Of a DNA stretch of 18,197 nucleotides, positions 7,437 to 13,853 are shown in pieces. The notes under the pieces were generated by a model, which worked only from the letters and a program-made list of their open reading frames with translations, was not told the origin of the DNA and made no database searches. The stretch comes from Spirochaetaceae bacterium (GTDB lineage: Bacteria; Spirochaetota; Spirochaetia; B11-G9), in assembly GCA_030600745.1 (NCBI GenBank), contig JAUVLL010000015.1, positions 1 through 18,197 on the forward strand, written 5' to 3'. A program made the translations under genes and the position numbers. Within the stretch, counting starts at the first letter, position 1, and every line of letters starts with the position of its first letter.

Positions 7437-8412
7437 CGGGCAGATTGCCTCCTACCGAAACAGGATCCAGATCAAGCATCATATTCAGAAAATCCTCGAC
7501 ACTTTCCTGTGCATGGGGCGCCGGGATATATTCAATACCCGAAACAGGTATTGCTTTTACTGCAATGGAAGCACTCATAATTCCAAAATCTTCAATTATC
7601 AGTGATGCTTCTTCCGGATTTTCCAGAGTCCAGCTTATGGATTTTTCCAGAGCCTTTGCTAAAGCAGCAGCAGCTTCCGGTCTGTTCTCATACAGTTTAG
7701 GGCTAATGGCAAAAGCAGTAAAGGGGAATGCCTGTTCTCCACCTCTTATTCGCAATAATTCTTCCTGCGGATCCAGGACAGTTCGGGCCTCTTTAGATTT
7801 CATTTCGATCTGAAGTACAAAAGGCTGCGGGATAAATGATGTTTCAGCTCTTTCTGCAATTATCAATTGGGCAATCTGAGGAGCCTGGGCCGAAAAATCG
7901 AGTATCACATCTTTTTCGGGATCAAGGCCGTTTTCCAGAAGCAGATATCTAAGAAGATAATCCGGCGTAGCCCCTTTTCCTGTCAGGTAGATAGTTTTTC
8001 CTTTAAGGTCCTTCCACTCCTCTATAGAGTTATCTGAGGATACCATGAACAGCGATCCCAGACCGCTTACAGCAGCCAATTTAAATTTGGGGCCTTTTGT
8101 ATAAAGCTTGGCTGCCATATTAACAGGTAAAAAAACTGCGTCTACTTCACCACTTGTCATTTTGGCTGCAGCTTCAAGAGGAGAAGATAGAATTATATAC
8201 TCAGTATCAACACCAAATCCAGGTTGAAAGTTATCGCCAAGAAGCTTTGCTGCTGCAATTCCTGAAGGACCTTTTAGCACGGCAACTGTAATTTTTAATT
8301 CATCATTTTTCTCGCGGGTTCCATCTGCTGAAAGGATTCCAACTGAGACTGTAAAAAGAATCGTTAGGAATAAAAGATATAGTATGCTTTTCTTTAGTTT
8401 ATTTTGTTTCAT
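7411..8412 (-). CDS. ABC transporter substrate-binding protein, NitT/TauT (NMT1/TauA-like) family
   Basis: 333 aa secreted or periplasmic solute receptor. A typical signal peptide is present (KKSILYLLFLTILFTVSVG, probable cleavage near LSA-DG); no lipobox cysteine is seen. The mature part begins LKITVAVLKGPSGIAAAKLL and follows the two-lobe periplasmic-binding-protein pattern of the sulfonate/nitrate/thiamine-precursor group, with VDAVFLPVNMAAKLY and IYLTGKGATPDYLLRYLL. These features place it with the ABC subunits downstream but do not name the ligand: sulfonates, thiamine or riboflavin precursors and others are all handled by this family. It starts 6 bases after the CBS gene's stop. Confidence 0.88.
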   Translation of the reverse strand: MKQNKLKKSILYLLFLTILFTVSVGILSADGTREKNDELKITVAVLKGPSGIAAAKLLGDNFQPGFGVDTEYIILSSPLEAAAKMTSGEVDAVFLPVNMAAKLYTKGPKFKLAAVSGLGSLFMVSSDNSIEEWKDLKGKTIYLTGKGATPDYLLRYLLLENGLDPEKDVILDFSAQAPQIAQLIIAERAETSFIPQPFVLQIEMKSKEARTVLDPQEELLRIRGGEQAFPFTAFAISPKLYENRPEAAAALAKALEKSISWTLENPEEASLIIEDFGIMSASIAVKAIPVSGIEYIPAPHAQESVEDFLNMMLDLDPVSVGGNLPDEGFYFGK

Positions 8413-8418
8413 CTAACC

Positions 8419-8844
8419 CTAACCCATAACATATTCTTTTAGATATTTGTTTTCCTCTTCAACAATATCAAGCAGTTCTTTTACAACATCACCAATTGAA
8501 ATAATTCCTGTGAGTTTTTCGCCATCAAGTACAGGAAGGTGTCTAATCTTTTTTTCGGTAAAAATTTTCATAGCTGTTCGAAGAGTATCTCCCATTTTAA
8601 GGGTTGTAAGTTTGTTTCTTGGGGTCATTTGATCCTTAACACTCTTGTCCGGAGTGCAGTTACTGCAAACCATCAGTAAATCTCTTTCACTTAAAATCCC
8701 TGTAATATCACCACTGTCTTTAACAGCAATCAGAGCTCCGATATGTTTTTCGTTCATTTTATTTATAGCTGCTGTTAGTTTTTCATTTTCATTTATTGTT
8801 TCAACAGTTATCCCTTTTTTTTCGAGTAATTCATCTATTCTCAT
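8419..8844 (-). CDS. Small protein of two CBS domains
   Basis: 141 aa, essentially two CBS domains in tandem (about residues 10-62 and 72-130), with no other domain. CBS pairs bind adenine nucleotides or related ligands and act as regulatory modules. The repeated pattern is visible: KMNEKHIGALIAVKDSGDITGILSERDL-like in the first, KIFTEKKIRHLPVLDGEKLTG-like in the second. It is the first gene of the ABC-transporter operon and directly precedes the binding protein, which suggests it regulates the transporter or its ATPase; that is inference from position. A GGGGGA ribosome binding site precedes the ATG. Confidence 0.9.
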   Translation of the reverse strand: MRIDELLEKKGITVETINENEKLTAAINKMNEKHIGALIAVKDSGDITGILSERDLLMVCSNCTPDKSVKDQMTPRNKLTTLKMGDTLRTAMKIFTEKKIRHLPVLDGEKLTGIISIGDVVKELLDIVEEENKYLKEYVMG

Positions 8845-8879
8845 TATTTCCCCCGGTTAATTTATTGCTTACATATAAA

Positions 8880-8885
8880 ATTATA
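8880..8885 (-). promoter_or_regulatory. Possible -10 element for the CBS-ABC operon
   Basis: A TATAAT on the minus strand, about 36 bases before the CBS-protein ATG. No good -35 lies at 16-18 bases, and the surrounding sequence is AT-rich, so this is weak. Confidence 0.25.
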
Positions 8886-8949
8886 CAACAACTATTCAAA
8901 TAATGATACAATTATTTGGGATTTTGACTCAATTTTGTAATATTATTTT

Positions 8950-8970
8950 AAAAAAAGTTATTAAAAATAA
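8950..8970 (-). terminator. Possible weak intrinsic terminator after the chemotaxis gene
   Basis: On the minus strand TTATT-TTT-AATAA forms a short AT-only stem followed by C and seven T, 15 bases after the stop codon of the methyl-accepting protein. The T-run is good but the stem is weak. Confidence 0.3.
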
Positions 8971-8984
8971 TTTATTGTGACGGT

Positions 8985-10763
8985 TTAACTTTTTTTTAGA
9001 TTTTCAAAAAAATGTCTGTAATCCATATCTGTGACAGTTATATGATTTATCAACCAAAGAGCAACCTTTTCCTGCAGTACTATTGCAAGTTCAGGACTGG
9101 GACCCTGTTCCATAAGTACAGTTGCTAATTCTTCCAGTTCTTCAACAAAATTTTTATGAATTACCTTATGTTCTTCAAGTTTAGGGTAATCAATACTCTT
9201 CAGATATTTTTCCTCATCATCAAAGTGAAATATAACATAATCTCCCAATTTTCCCAGCATTTCACTTATCTTATTAACTCCCTCACCCTCCATCATTGCC
9301 ATGAGAAAAGAATTGAGATTCTCTACAAGCCATTTGTGTTGGCCGTCAATTTTCTCATTACCAACCGAGAGCATATCACTCCATGTAATACCTATCTCTG
9401 CATCTGAGTAATTTTCTACAACCATCTGATCTGAGTAGAAGCTGCCAAGACTCTGACCCAGGAGATCGGTGTTCAGCAGGTTTTGCTGAACCAGGGTAGT
9501 AACCTGCATGAAATTTTTATTCAATTCTTCTGCTGCGAAACCAATATCTTCCATATTTCCCAGAGTTTTACCGGAAGTATCTCTTACCATCCCCATGGTA
9601 TTGCTTATTGTATCAGCTTTATTTTTCATATTTTCTGTAAATGAGCTTATTTCATTACTGGAGGATATCAGCTCTGTGGTTGCTCTTAGTATTTCCTGTT
9701 TTCCAAAGGCAAGCTCTTCCATACTGGCTGAAATTTCATGTAGACCTGAAGTAACATCTGTTACATCTTCTGTAATACTCTTAAATACTGCGCTGCTCTC
9801 ACTGCTTGTTTTAAGGGCATTATTTATTTCAGCGGTAATAGTTTTTAGTGATTCTGATATTTTACTTACATTGCTTTCAGTTGTTTCTGCCAGCTTACGT
9901 ATTTCGCCTGCTACAACCCCAAACCCTTTCCCTTTCTCTCCTGCATGAGCTGCTTCAATGGACGCATTAATTGCAAGCAAATTAGTTCTACTTGCAATAT
10001 CATCAATAAGAGCAATTATAGAGTGGATTTCAATAGTTCGTTTTGAAATACTGTTTATAACATTTTCGGTGGATTTAATCTTGTTATCACCAATATTTGT
10101 CATCTGTACCAGTTTTTCTGTTGCTTCAGATCTGCTTTTTGTAATTTTTGCAACACTGTCTATTGATGATGCCATCTCCTCAATTGCAGAAGATGAAGTT
10201 GATATCGATTCTGATTGTGTAATAAGAAGTTCTGAGAGATTTTGAATGGCTGAAAATATCTCCTTCATTGAGTTGCTGGAGTTTTCAATATCAGAATCCA
10301 TATCACTTATCTCTGTGGAAACAGTTGATATTTTGTTGGAAATCTCTCTTACCGCATTTATAGATTCATCTGATTTGTCAGAAAGACTGTCTCCTAGATT
10401 GTGATTTTTACTTGCTGTGGATTTTACATCGGTTATGATTTTTGAGATAGTTGACAGAAAATTGTTAAAACCGGCAATAATACGGCCAAGTTCATCACTT
10501 CTATTAATTTTGAAATCAATATTGCTGATATCCTGATTTTTTGATTTATCTTCTATTTTAAAGATAATCCTGTTTAAAACTCTTATTATAATAAAGTAGA
10601 GCATTATAAGCCCGGCTATGACAATGATAATACTCTGGCTGAAGATAATTATAATTACAAGACGGGAAGCTTCTCCATTTAATATCAGTATTAATAAGGC
10701 AGCGATTCCTGTAAAAAATACCCCTAGTGTCATAAGAATAGAAAATTTTGCAAATAGTTTCAT
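8985..10763 (-). CDS. Methyl-accepting chemotaxis protein with C-terminal hemerythrin domain (probable O2 sensor)
   Basis: 592 aa. Two membrane helices (about 7-28 and 35-60) are joined by only a handful of residues, so there is no periplasmic sensor. A HAMP-like segment (RSDELGRIIAGFNN) and a long coiled-coil signalling domain follow; the tip, DDIASRTNLLAINASIEAA, would contact CheA/CheW. Residues from about 456 are a bacteriohemerythrin domain with all seven di-iron ligands in canonical spacing: His476, His513-x3-Glu517, His532-x3-His536, His574-x4-Asp579. Hemerythrin MCPs such as DcrH bind O2, so aerotaxis away from O2 is the likely role. An upstream in-frame ATG at 10799 is rejected: the ATG at 10763 has AGAGGA at ideal distance, and the -10 element overlaps the upstream ATG. 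The neighbouring O2-defence operon supports the role. Confidence 0.95.
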   Translation of the reverse strand: MKLFAKFSILMTLGVFFTGIAALLILILNGEASRLVIIIIFSQSIIIVIAGLIMLYFIIIRVLNRIIFKIEDKSKNQDISNIDFKINRSDELGRIIAGFNNFLSTISKIITDVKSTASKNHNLGDSLSDKSDESINAVREISNKISTVSTEISDMDSDIENSSNSMKEIFSAIQNLSELLITQSESISTSSSAIEEMASSIDSVAKITKSRSEATEKLVQMTNIGDNKIKSTENVINSISKRTIEIHSIIALIDDIASRTNLLAINASIEAAHAGEKGKGFGVVAGEIRKLAETTESNVSKISESLKTITAEINNALKTSSESSAVFKSITEDVTDVTSGLHEISASMEELAFGKQEILRATTELISSSNEISSFTENMKNKADTISNTMGMVRDTSGKTLGNMEDIGFAAEELNKNFMQVTTLVQQNLLNTDLLGQSLGSFYSDQMVVENYSDAEIGITWSDMLSVGNEKIDGQHKWLVENLNSFLMAMMEGEGVNKISEMLGKLGDYVIFHFDDEEKYLKSIDYPKLEEHKVIHKNFVEELEELATVLMEQGPSPELAIVLQEKVALWLINHITVTDMDYRHFFENLKKS

Positions 10764-10794
10764 CAAATATCCTCTCAAACTAATATTAGACCTT

Positions 10795-10823
10795 ATCATA
10801 GTATGTATTTAAGGTATTAGCAA
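10795..10823 (-). promoter_or_regulatory. Candidate promoter of the hemerythrin-MCP gene
   Basis: On the minus strand TTGCTA (10823-10818) and TATGAT (10800-10795) are 17 bases apart, four and five of six consensus matches. Transcription would begin near 10788, giving a short leader to the ATG at 10763. Confidence 0.5.
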
Positions 10824-10887
10824 TAATTATGATTTTTTTGTATACAACATGGTTAAGAAGGACTAAGATTAAAAAAGAGGCCTTGTT

Positions 10888-11358
10888 ATGGTTGATCTTA
10901 GTACATTACATAATCATTCGCTTTTTGGTGGGCTTACTGAAGATCAAATCTCAGGTATAAGGGATTTCTTTGTTCTGGAAGAATTCGAAGAAGGCGAATT
11001 TATAGAGAAAGAAGGGGAACCCGGTGATCGTATCTATTTTATTATTGAGGGTAAGGTAGAGATTTTAAAGGAAATTGCAGATTCGGATAATTTTAGCCGG
11101 ATTTTTGTGTTTTCTGAAGGGGATGTTTTTGGAGAGATGGAGCTTATTGATGTGCAGCCCTGTGCGGCGTCTGTTCGTGCGGTAAAACCAACAAAAGCCC
11201 TGACACTTTCGAATAAAGGACTGTATCAAATTAGTAAGTACAATTTAAAAGTATTTTCTTTAATGATAATGAATCTTGCAAGAGATATAAGCCGTCGTTT
11301 ACGAAAAGCAGATGAAATTATCGCTTTATGTTCGGAAATTAATAAATTAAAGAAATAG
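10888..11358 (+). CDS. Stand-alone cyclic nucleotide-binding (CRP-like) domain protein
   Basis: 156 aa. The N-terminal 120 residues are a cNMP-binding beta-roll: LFGGLTEDQISGI, then EEFEEGEFIEKEGEPGDRIYFIIEGKVEI, and the phosphate-binding-cassette region FSEGDVFGEMELIDVQPCAASVRA. Here Glu of GEMEL is kept but the usual Arg-Ser/Thr pair reads CAAS, so cAMP binding is uncertain. A helical tail follows (ARDISRRLRKADEIIALCSEIN). There is no helix-turn-helix, so it is not a CRP/FNR transcription factor; it may act by protein contact. It is divergent from the MCP and upstream of the rubrerythrin operon, which has its own promoter. GAGG precedes the ATG. Confidence 0.88.
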   Translation: MVDLSTLHNHSLFGGLTEDQISGIRDFFVLEEFEEGEFIEKEGEPGDRIYFIIEGKVEILKEIADSDNFSRIFVFSEGDVFGEMELIDVQPCAASVRAVKPTKALTLSNKGLYQISKYNLKVFSLMIMNLARDISRRLRKADEIIALCSEINKLKK

Positions 11359-11360
11359 TA

Positions 11361-11388
11361 TTGACATTATAATTGTAATGATTATTAT
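11361..11388 (+). promoter_or_regulatory. Promoter of the rubrerythrin-desulfoferrodoxin operon
   Basis: TTGACA (11361-11366, perfect) and TATTAT (11383-11388, five of six) are separated by 16 bases, right behind the stop codon of the preceding gene and about 30 bases before the rubrerythrin ATG. Confidence 0.7.
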
Positions 11389-11390
11389 TA
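11376..11390 (+). promoter_or_regulatory. PerR/Fur-like operator overlapping the -10 element
   Basis: TAATGATTATTATTA is a 7-1-7 inverted repeat with six of seven pairs matching and 11 of 14 defined positions equal to the PerR consensus TTATAATNATTATAA. It covers the -10, where a repressor would block transcription. PerR controls the same gene set in Clostridium and Desulfovibrio. AT-rich background lowers certainty. Confidence 0.5.
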
Positions 11391-11420
11391 GTAATAGTTC
11401 TTATTAACATGGAGGATGAA

Positions 11421-11996
11421 ATGAAAAGTATCAAGGGTACAGAAACTGAAAAAAACCTGCTTAAGGCTTTTGCAGGGGAATCCCAGGCTCGGAACAGGTA
11501 TACACTGTTTGTGAGTAAGGCAAAGAAGGAAGGCTATGTTCAAATAGCTGATATTTTTGCCGAGACAGCTAATCAGGAAAAGGAACATGCAGAACGATTG
11601 TTCAAGTTCCTTGAGGGTGGTGAACTGGAAATCACAGCGTCATTTCCGGCAGGTGTGGTAGGAACAACCGCGGAAAATCTCCTTGCTGGTGCAGAAGGTG
11701 AGAACTATGAATGGACAGAGATGTATCCGTCTTTTGCAGAAACTGCACATAAAGAGGGATTCGATATAATTGCAGGCGTATTTGAAGCAATTGCAGTAGC
11801 GGAAAAACAGCATGAAAAACGTTACAATGAATTAAGAGCAAATATACTCTCAGACAAGGTTTTTAAGAAAGAAACAGCTGTTACATGGAGATGTAGAAAT
11901 TGCGGATATATTTATGAAGGAACAGAAGCTCCTGCAGTTTGTCCGGCCTGTGCACATTCCCAGGCTTACTTCGAATTGCTCGGAGAGAATTGGTAA
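11421..11996 (+). CDS. rbr: Rubrerythrin (NADH-linked peroxide reductase)
   Basis: 191 aa cytoplasmic di-iron protein that reduces H2O2, usually with rubredoxin and an NADH oxidoreductase. The four-helix ferritin-like domain carries the expected ligands Glu20, Glu53-x2-His56, Glu94, Glu97, and Glu128-x2-His131. The C-terminal rubredoxin domain has Cys158, 161, 174 and 177 (CRNCGYIYEG ... CPACAH). Length equals the classic Desulfovibrio-type protein. An in-frame ATG at 11409 is rejected because the GGAGG lies between it and the ATG at 11421, giving the latter proper spacing. It is first in the oxidative-stress operon. Confidence 0.96.
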   Translation: MKSIKGTETEKNLLKAFAGESQARNRYTLFVSKAKKEGYVQIADIFAETANQEKEHAERLFKFLEGGELEITASFPAGVVGTTAENLLAGAEGENYEWTEMYPSFAETAHKEGFDIIAGVFEAIAVAEKQHEKRYNELRANILSDKVFKKETAVTWRCRNCGYIYEGTEAPAVCPACAHSQAYFELLGENW

Positions 11997-12000
11997 AATA

Positions 12001-12080
12001 GGCTGGTCGGGACTTCGTCCCTGCTCGCCAATGCAACCTGGGCTGGTCGGGACTTCGTCCCTGCTCGCCTATGCATCCTA
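12001..12080 (+). repeat. Two tandem 40-bp palindromic repeats between rubrerythrin and desulfoferrodoxin genes
   Basis: Copies at 12001-12040 and 12041-12080 begin identically with GGCTGGTCGG and share the hairpin GGGAC-TTC-GTCCC and then TGCTCGCC; they differ at a few later positions (AATGCAACCT versus TATGCATCCT). This is the same family as the 42-bp unit in the permease gene, in the same orientation relative to transcription, with different but complementary stem bases. The second copy ends directly at the AAGGAG of the next gene. Confidence 0.93.
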
Positions 12081-12085
12081 AGGAG
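12080..12085 (+). promoter_or_regulatory. Ribosome binding site that fixes the desulfoferrodoxin start
   Basis: AAGGAG, 6 bases before the ATG at 12092. An in-frame ATG at 12071 lies inside the repeat (in TATGCATCC) and upstream of this site, so it is not the start. Confidence 0.8.
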
Positions 12086-12091
12086 AAAAAA

Positions 12092-12472
12092 ATGGCAGAA
12101 AGAAATGAAGTTTACAGATGCGCTGAATGTGGTAATATTGTAGAAGTTAGCCACGGAGCAGGCGGAGTATTGGTTTGCTGTGGTAAGCCTATGAATTTGC
12201 TGCCGGAAAAATCAGCAGATTCATCAACAGAAAAGCATGTTCCTGTTATTAAAAAAATTGAAGGTGGTTATAAGGTAACAGTAGGAAGTACCCTGCATCC
12301 CATGGTAGAAGATCATTGGATAGAGTGGATTGAACTGCTTGCAGATGGGAAATCCTATACACAGTACCTTAATCCCGGCGATGAACCTGTAGCGGTTTTC
12401 ATGATAAATGCAGACAAAGTTACTGCAAGAGAATATTGTAACAAACATGGGTTATGGAAAGGAGAATTGTAA
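12092..12472 (+). CDS. dfx: Desulfoferrodoxin (superoxide reductase, two-iron class)
   Basis: 126 aa. It reduces superoxide to H2O2 using electrons from rubredoxin. The N-terminal desulforedoxin domain binds Fe(Cys)4 through Cys10, Cys13, Cys29 and Cys30. The catalytic domain has the Fe(His)4Cys site at His49, His69, His75, His119 and Cys116, with Glu47 and Lys48 in the EKHVP motif, the same numbering as in the characterised Desulfoarculus protein. Its TAA overlaps the rubredoxin ATG by one base (TAATG), so the two are coupled. Confidence 0.96.
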   Translation: MAERNEVYRCAECGNIVEVSHGAGGVLVCCGKPMNLLPEKSADSSTEKHVPVIKKIEGGYKVTVGSTLHPMVEDHWIEWIELLADGKSYTQYLNPGDEPVAVFMINADKVTAREYCNKHGLWKGEL

Positions 12473-12627
12473 TGAAGTATGTATGTAATGTTTGCGGTTA
12501 TGTTTATGATCCGGCAGAAGGTGATCCTGATAATGATATTGCAGCAGGAACATCATTTGATGCCCTTCCGGAAGATTGGGTATGCCCGCTTTGCGGAATA
12601 GGCAAAGACGAATTTTCACCGGAATAG
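12472..12627 (+). CDS. rub: Rubredoxin
   Basis: 51 aa, starting MKYVCNVCGYVYDPAEGDPD and ending GIGKDEFSPE. The two CxxC motifs CNVC (Cys5, Cys8) and CPLC (Cys38, Cys41) bind one iron; the Tyr and Trp core residues (GYVYDP, EDWVCP) are the family standard. Length is typical. It overlaps the desulfoferrodoxin stop by one base and ends 8 bases before the flavo-diiron gene. Its place between its three usual clients marks it as the shared electron donor to superoxide reductase, rubrerythrin and the O2 reductase. Confidence 0.96.
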   Translation: MKYVCNVCGYVYDPAEGDPDNDIAAGTSFDALPEDWVCPLCGIGKDEFSPE

Positions 12628-12635
12628 CCAAAAAA

Positions 12636-13853
12636 ATGAAAGCAGTAAATATGTCAGATGGAATTTATCGGGTTGGAGCCAATATTAAAAATGGCGACAT
12701 GTTTGAAGGTATGTGGCCTATTCCCGATGGAGTATCCCTTAATTGTTATGTTGTTTTAGGTGAAAGAAAAGCACTTATTGATATGGTGGATGACTGGAAT
12801 GATGCACCAGGTCAGATACGGGAACAATTAAATTCAATTTCTCTTGAAATGAAAGATTTTGACTATCTTGTACTGAATCACATGGAGCCTGATCATATTG
12901 GATGGCTCCATGAATTTGTAAAAATAAATCCGAATGTTCAAATTGTAACAACACCAAAGGGTGTTGATCTGGTAAAAGCCTTTTGCGGTATAACAGAAAA
13001 TGTGATGGCTGTAAAAAGTGGAGATACGCTGGATCTTGGGGATGAGAAGGTTCTTACCTTTACTGAGGTCCCGAATGTTCACTGGCCTGAAACAATGGTA
13101 ACTTATGAAACTAATTCAGGAATCTTATTTTCCTGTGATGCTTTCGGTTCGTATGGTGAAGTTAATGAAGCAATTTTTGATGATGAACTTTCCCAGGAGC
13201 AACTTGATTTCTATGATAGGGAATCTCTTAGGTACTATGCAAATATAATTGCAACTTTTTCATTATTTGTGTTAAAGGCTATTGATAAACTTGCAGGTCT
13301 GGATATTAAGATGATAGCTCCTTCTCATGGAATTGTCTGGAGGGAAAATCCTGGTGTAATTGTAGAAAAGTATATACAGTATGCCAATTTTATGAATGGC
13401 AAGGGTCTTCCTGAAATAACGCTAATCTGGGGTAGTATGTATGGATACACGGAAAAGGTGGTTAAATCGGTTGTAAAGGGAATAAGATCAGAATCAGTTC
13501 CTGTTCATGTTCATAGGGTACCTGAAGAAAATGCTTCATGGGCTTTGGCAGATGCATGGAAGTCTGCAGGGCTTGTTTTTGGAATGCCTACCTATGAGTA
13601 TAAGATGTTTCCGCCTATTGCAGGTGTTGTAGATGTTTTTGAAGATAAAAGGGTCTGGAATAAGAAAGTATTTCGTTTTGGTTCTTTTGGATGGTCAGGA
13701 GGAGCTCAGAAAGATTTTCTTGAAAAGACAAAGAAACTAAAGTGGGAATTTATAGAGCCCCTGGAGTGGCAGGGTGAAGCCGATGAGGAAGCTCACAAAG
13801 CAGCTTTTGAAAGGGGTGCAGAACTTGCCAGAATGATAAAGGCTGAACATTAA
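12636..13853 (+). CDS. fprA: Flavo-diiron protein (rubredoxin:O2 oxidoreductase, FprA type)
   Basis: 405 aa soluble enzyme reducing O2 to water (some members reduce NO). The N-terminal metallo-beta-lactamase domain holds the di-iron ligands: His82-x-Glu84-x-Asp86-His87 (NHMEPDHIG), His149 (NVHWPETM), Asp168 (SCDAFGSYG) and His231 (PSHGIVWR). The C-terminal flavodoxin domain starts near 262 with the FMN phosphate loop GSMYGYTEKV. There is no fused rubredoxin domain, which the separate rubredoxin gene supplies. The frame is open upstream into the rubredoxin gene, but the ATG at 12636 starts the domain at its usual place. The ribosome binding site is weak (GGAAT), so translation is probably coupled to rubredoxin. 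Confidence 0.95.
   Translation: MKAVNMSDGIYRVGANIKNGDMFEGMWPIPDGVSLNCYVVLGERKALIDMVDDWNDAPGQIREQLNSISLEMKDFDYLVLNHMEPDHIGWLHEFVKINPNVQIVTTPKGVDLVKAFCGITENVMAVKSGDTLDLGDEKVLTFTEVPNVHWPETMVTYETNSGILFSCDAFGSYGEVNEAIFDDELSQEQLDFYDRESLRYYANIIATFSLFVLKAIDKLAGLDIKMIAPSHGIVWRENPGVIVEKYIQYANFMNGKGLPEITLIWGSMYGYTEKVVKSVVKGIRSESVPVHVHRVPEENASWALADAWKSAGLVFGMPTYEYKMFPPIAGVVDVFEDKRVWNKKVFRFGSFGWSGGAQKDFLEKTKKLKWEFIEPLEWQGEADEEAHKAAFERGAELARMIKAEH

Noticed and set aside
12071..12091. Upstream ATG extending desulfoferrodoxin by seven residues
   Set aside because: It lies inside the palindromic repeat and upstream of the AAGGAG; the ATG at 12092 has proper spacing and gives canonical residue numbering.
12576..12635. 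Extended N-terminus of the flavo-diiron protein
   Set aside because: This in-frame stretch overlaps the rubredoxin coding sequence and has no ribosome binding site; homologues start near the ATG at 12636.
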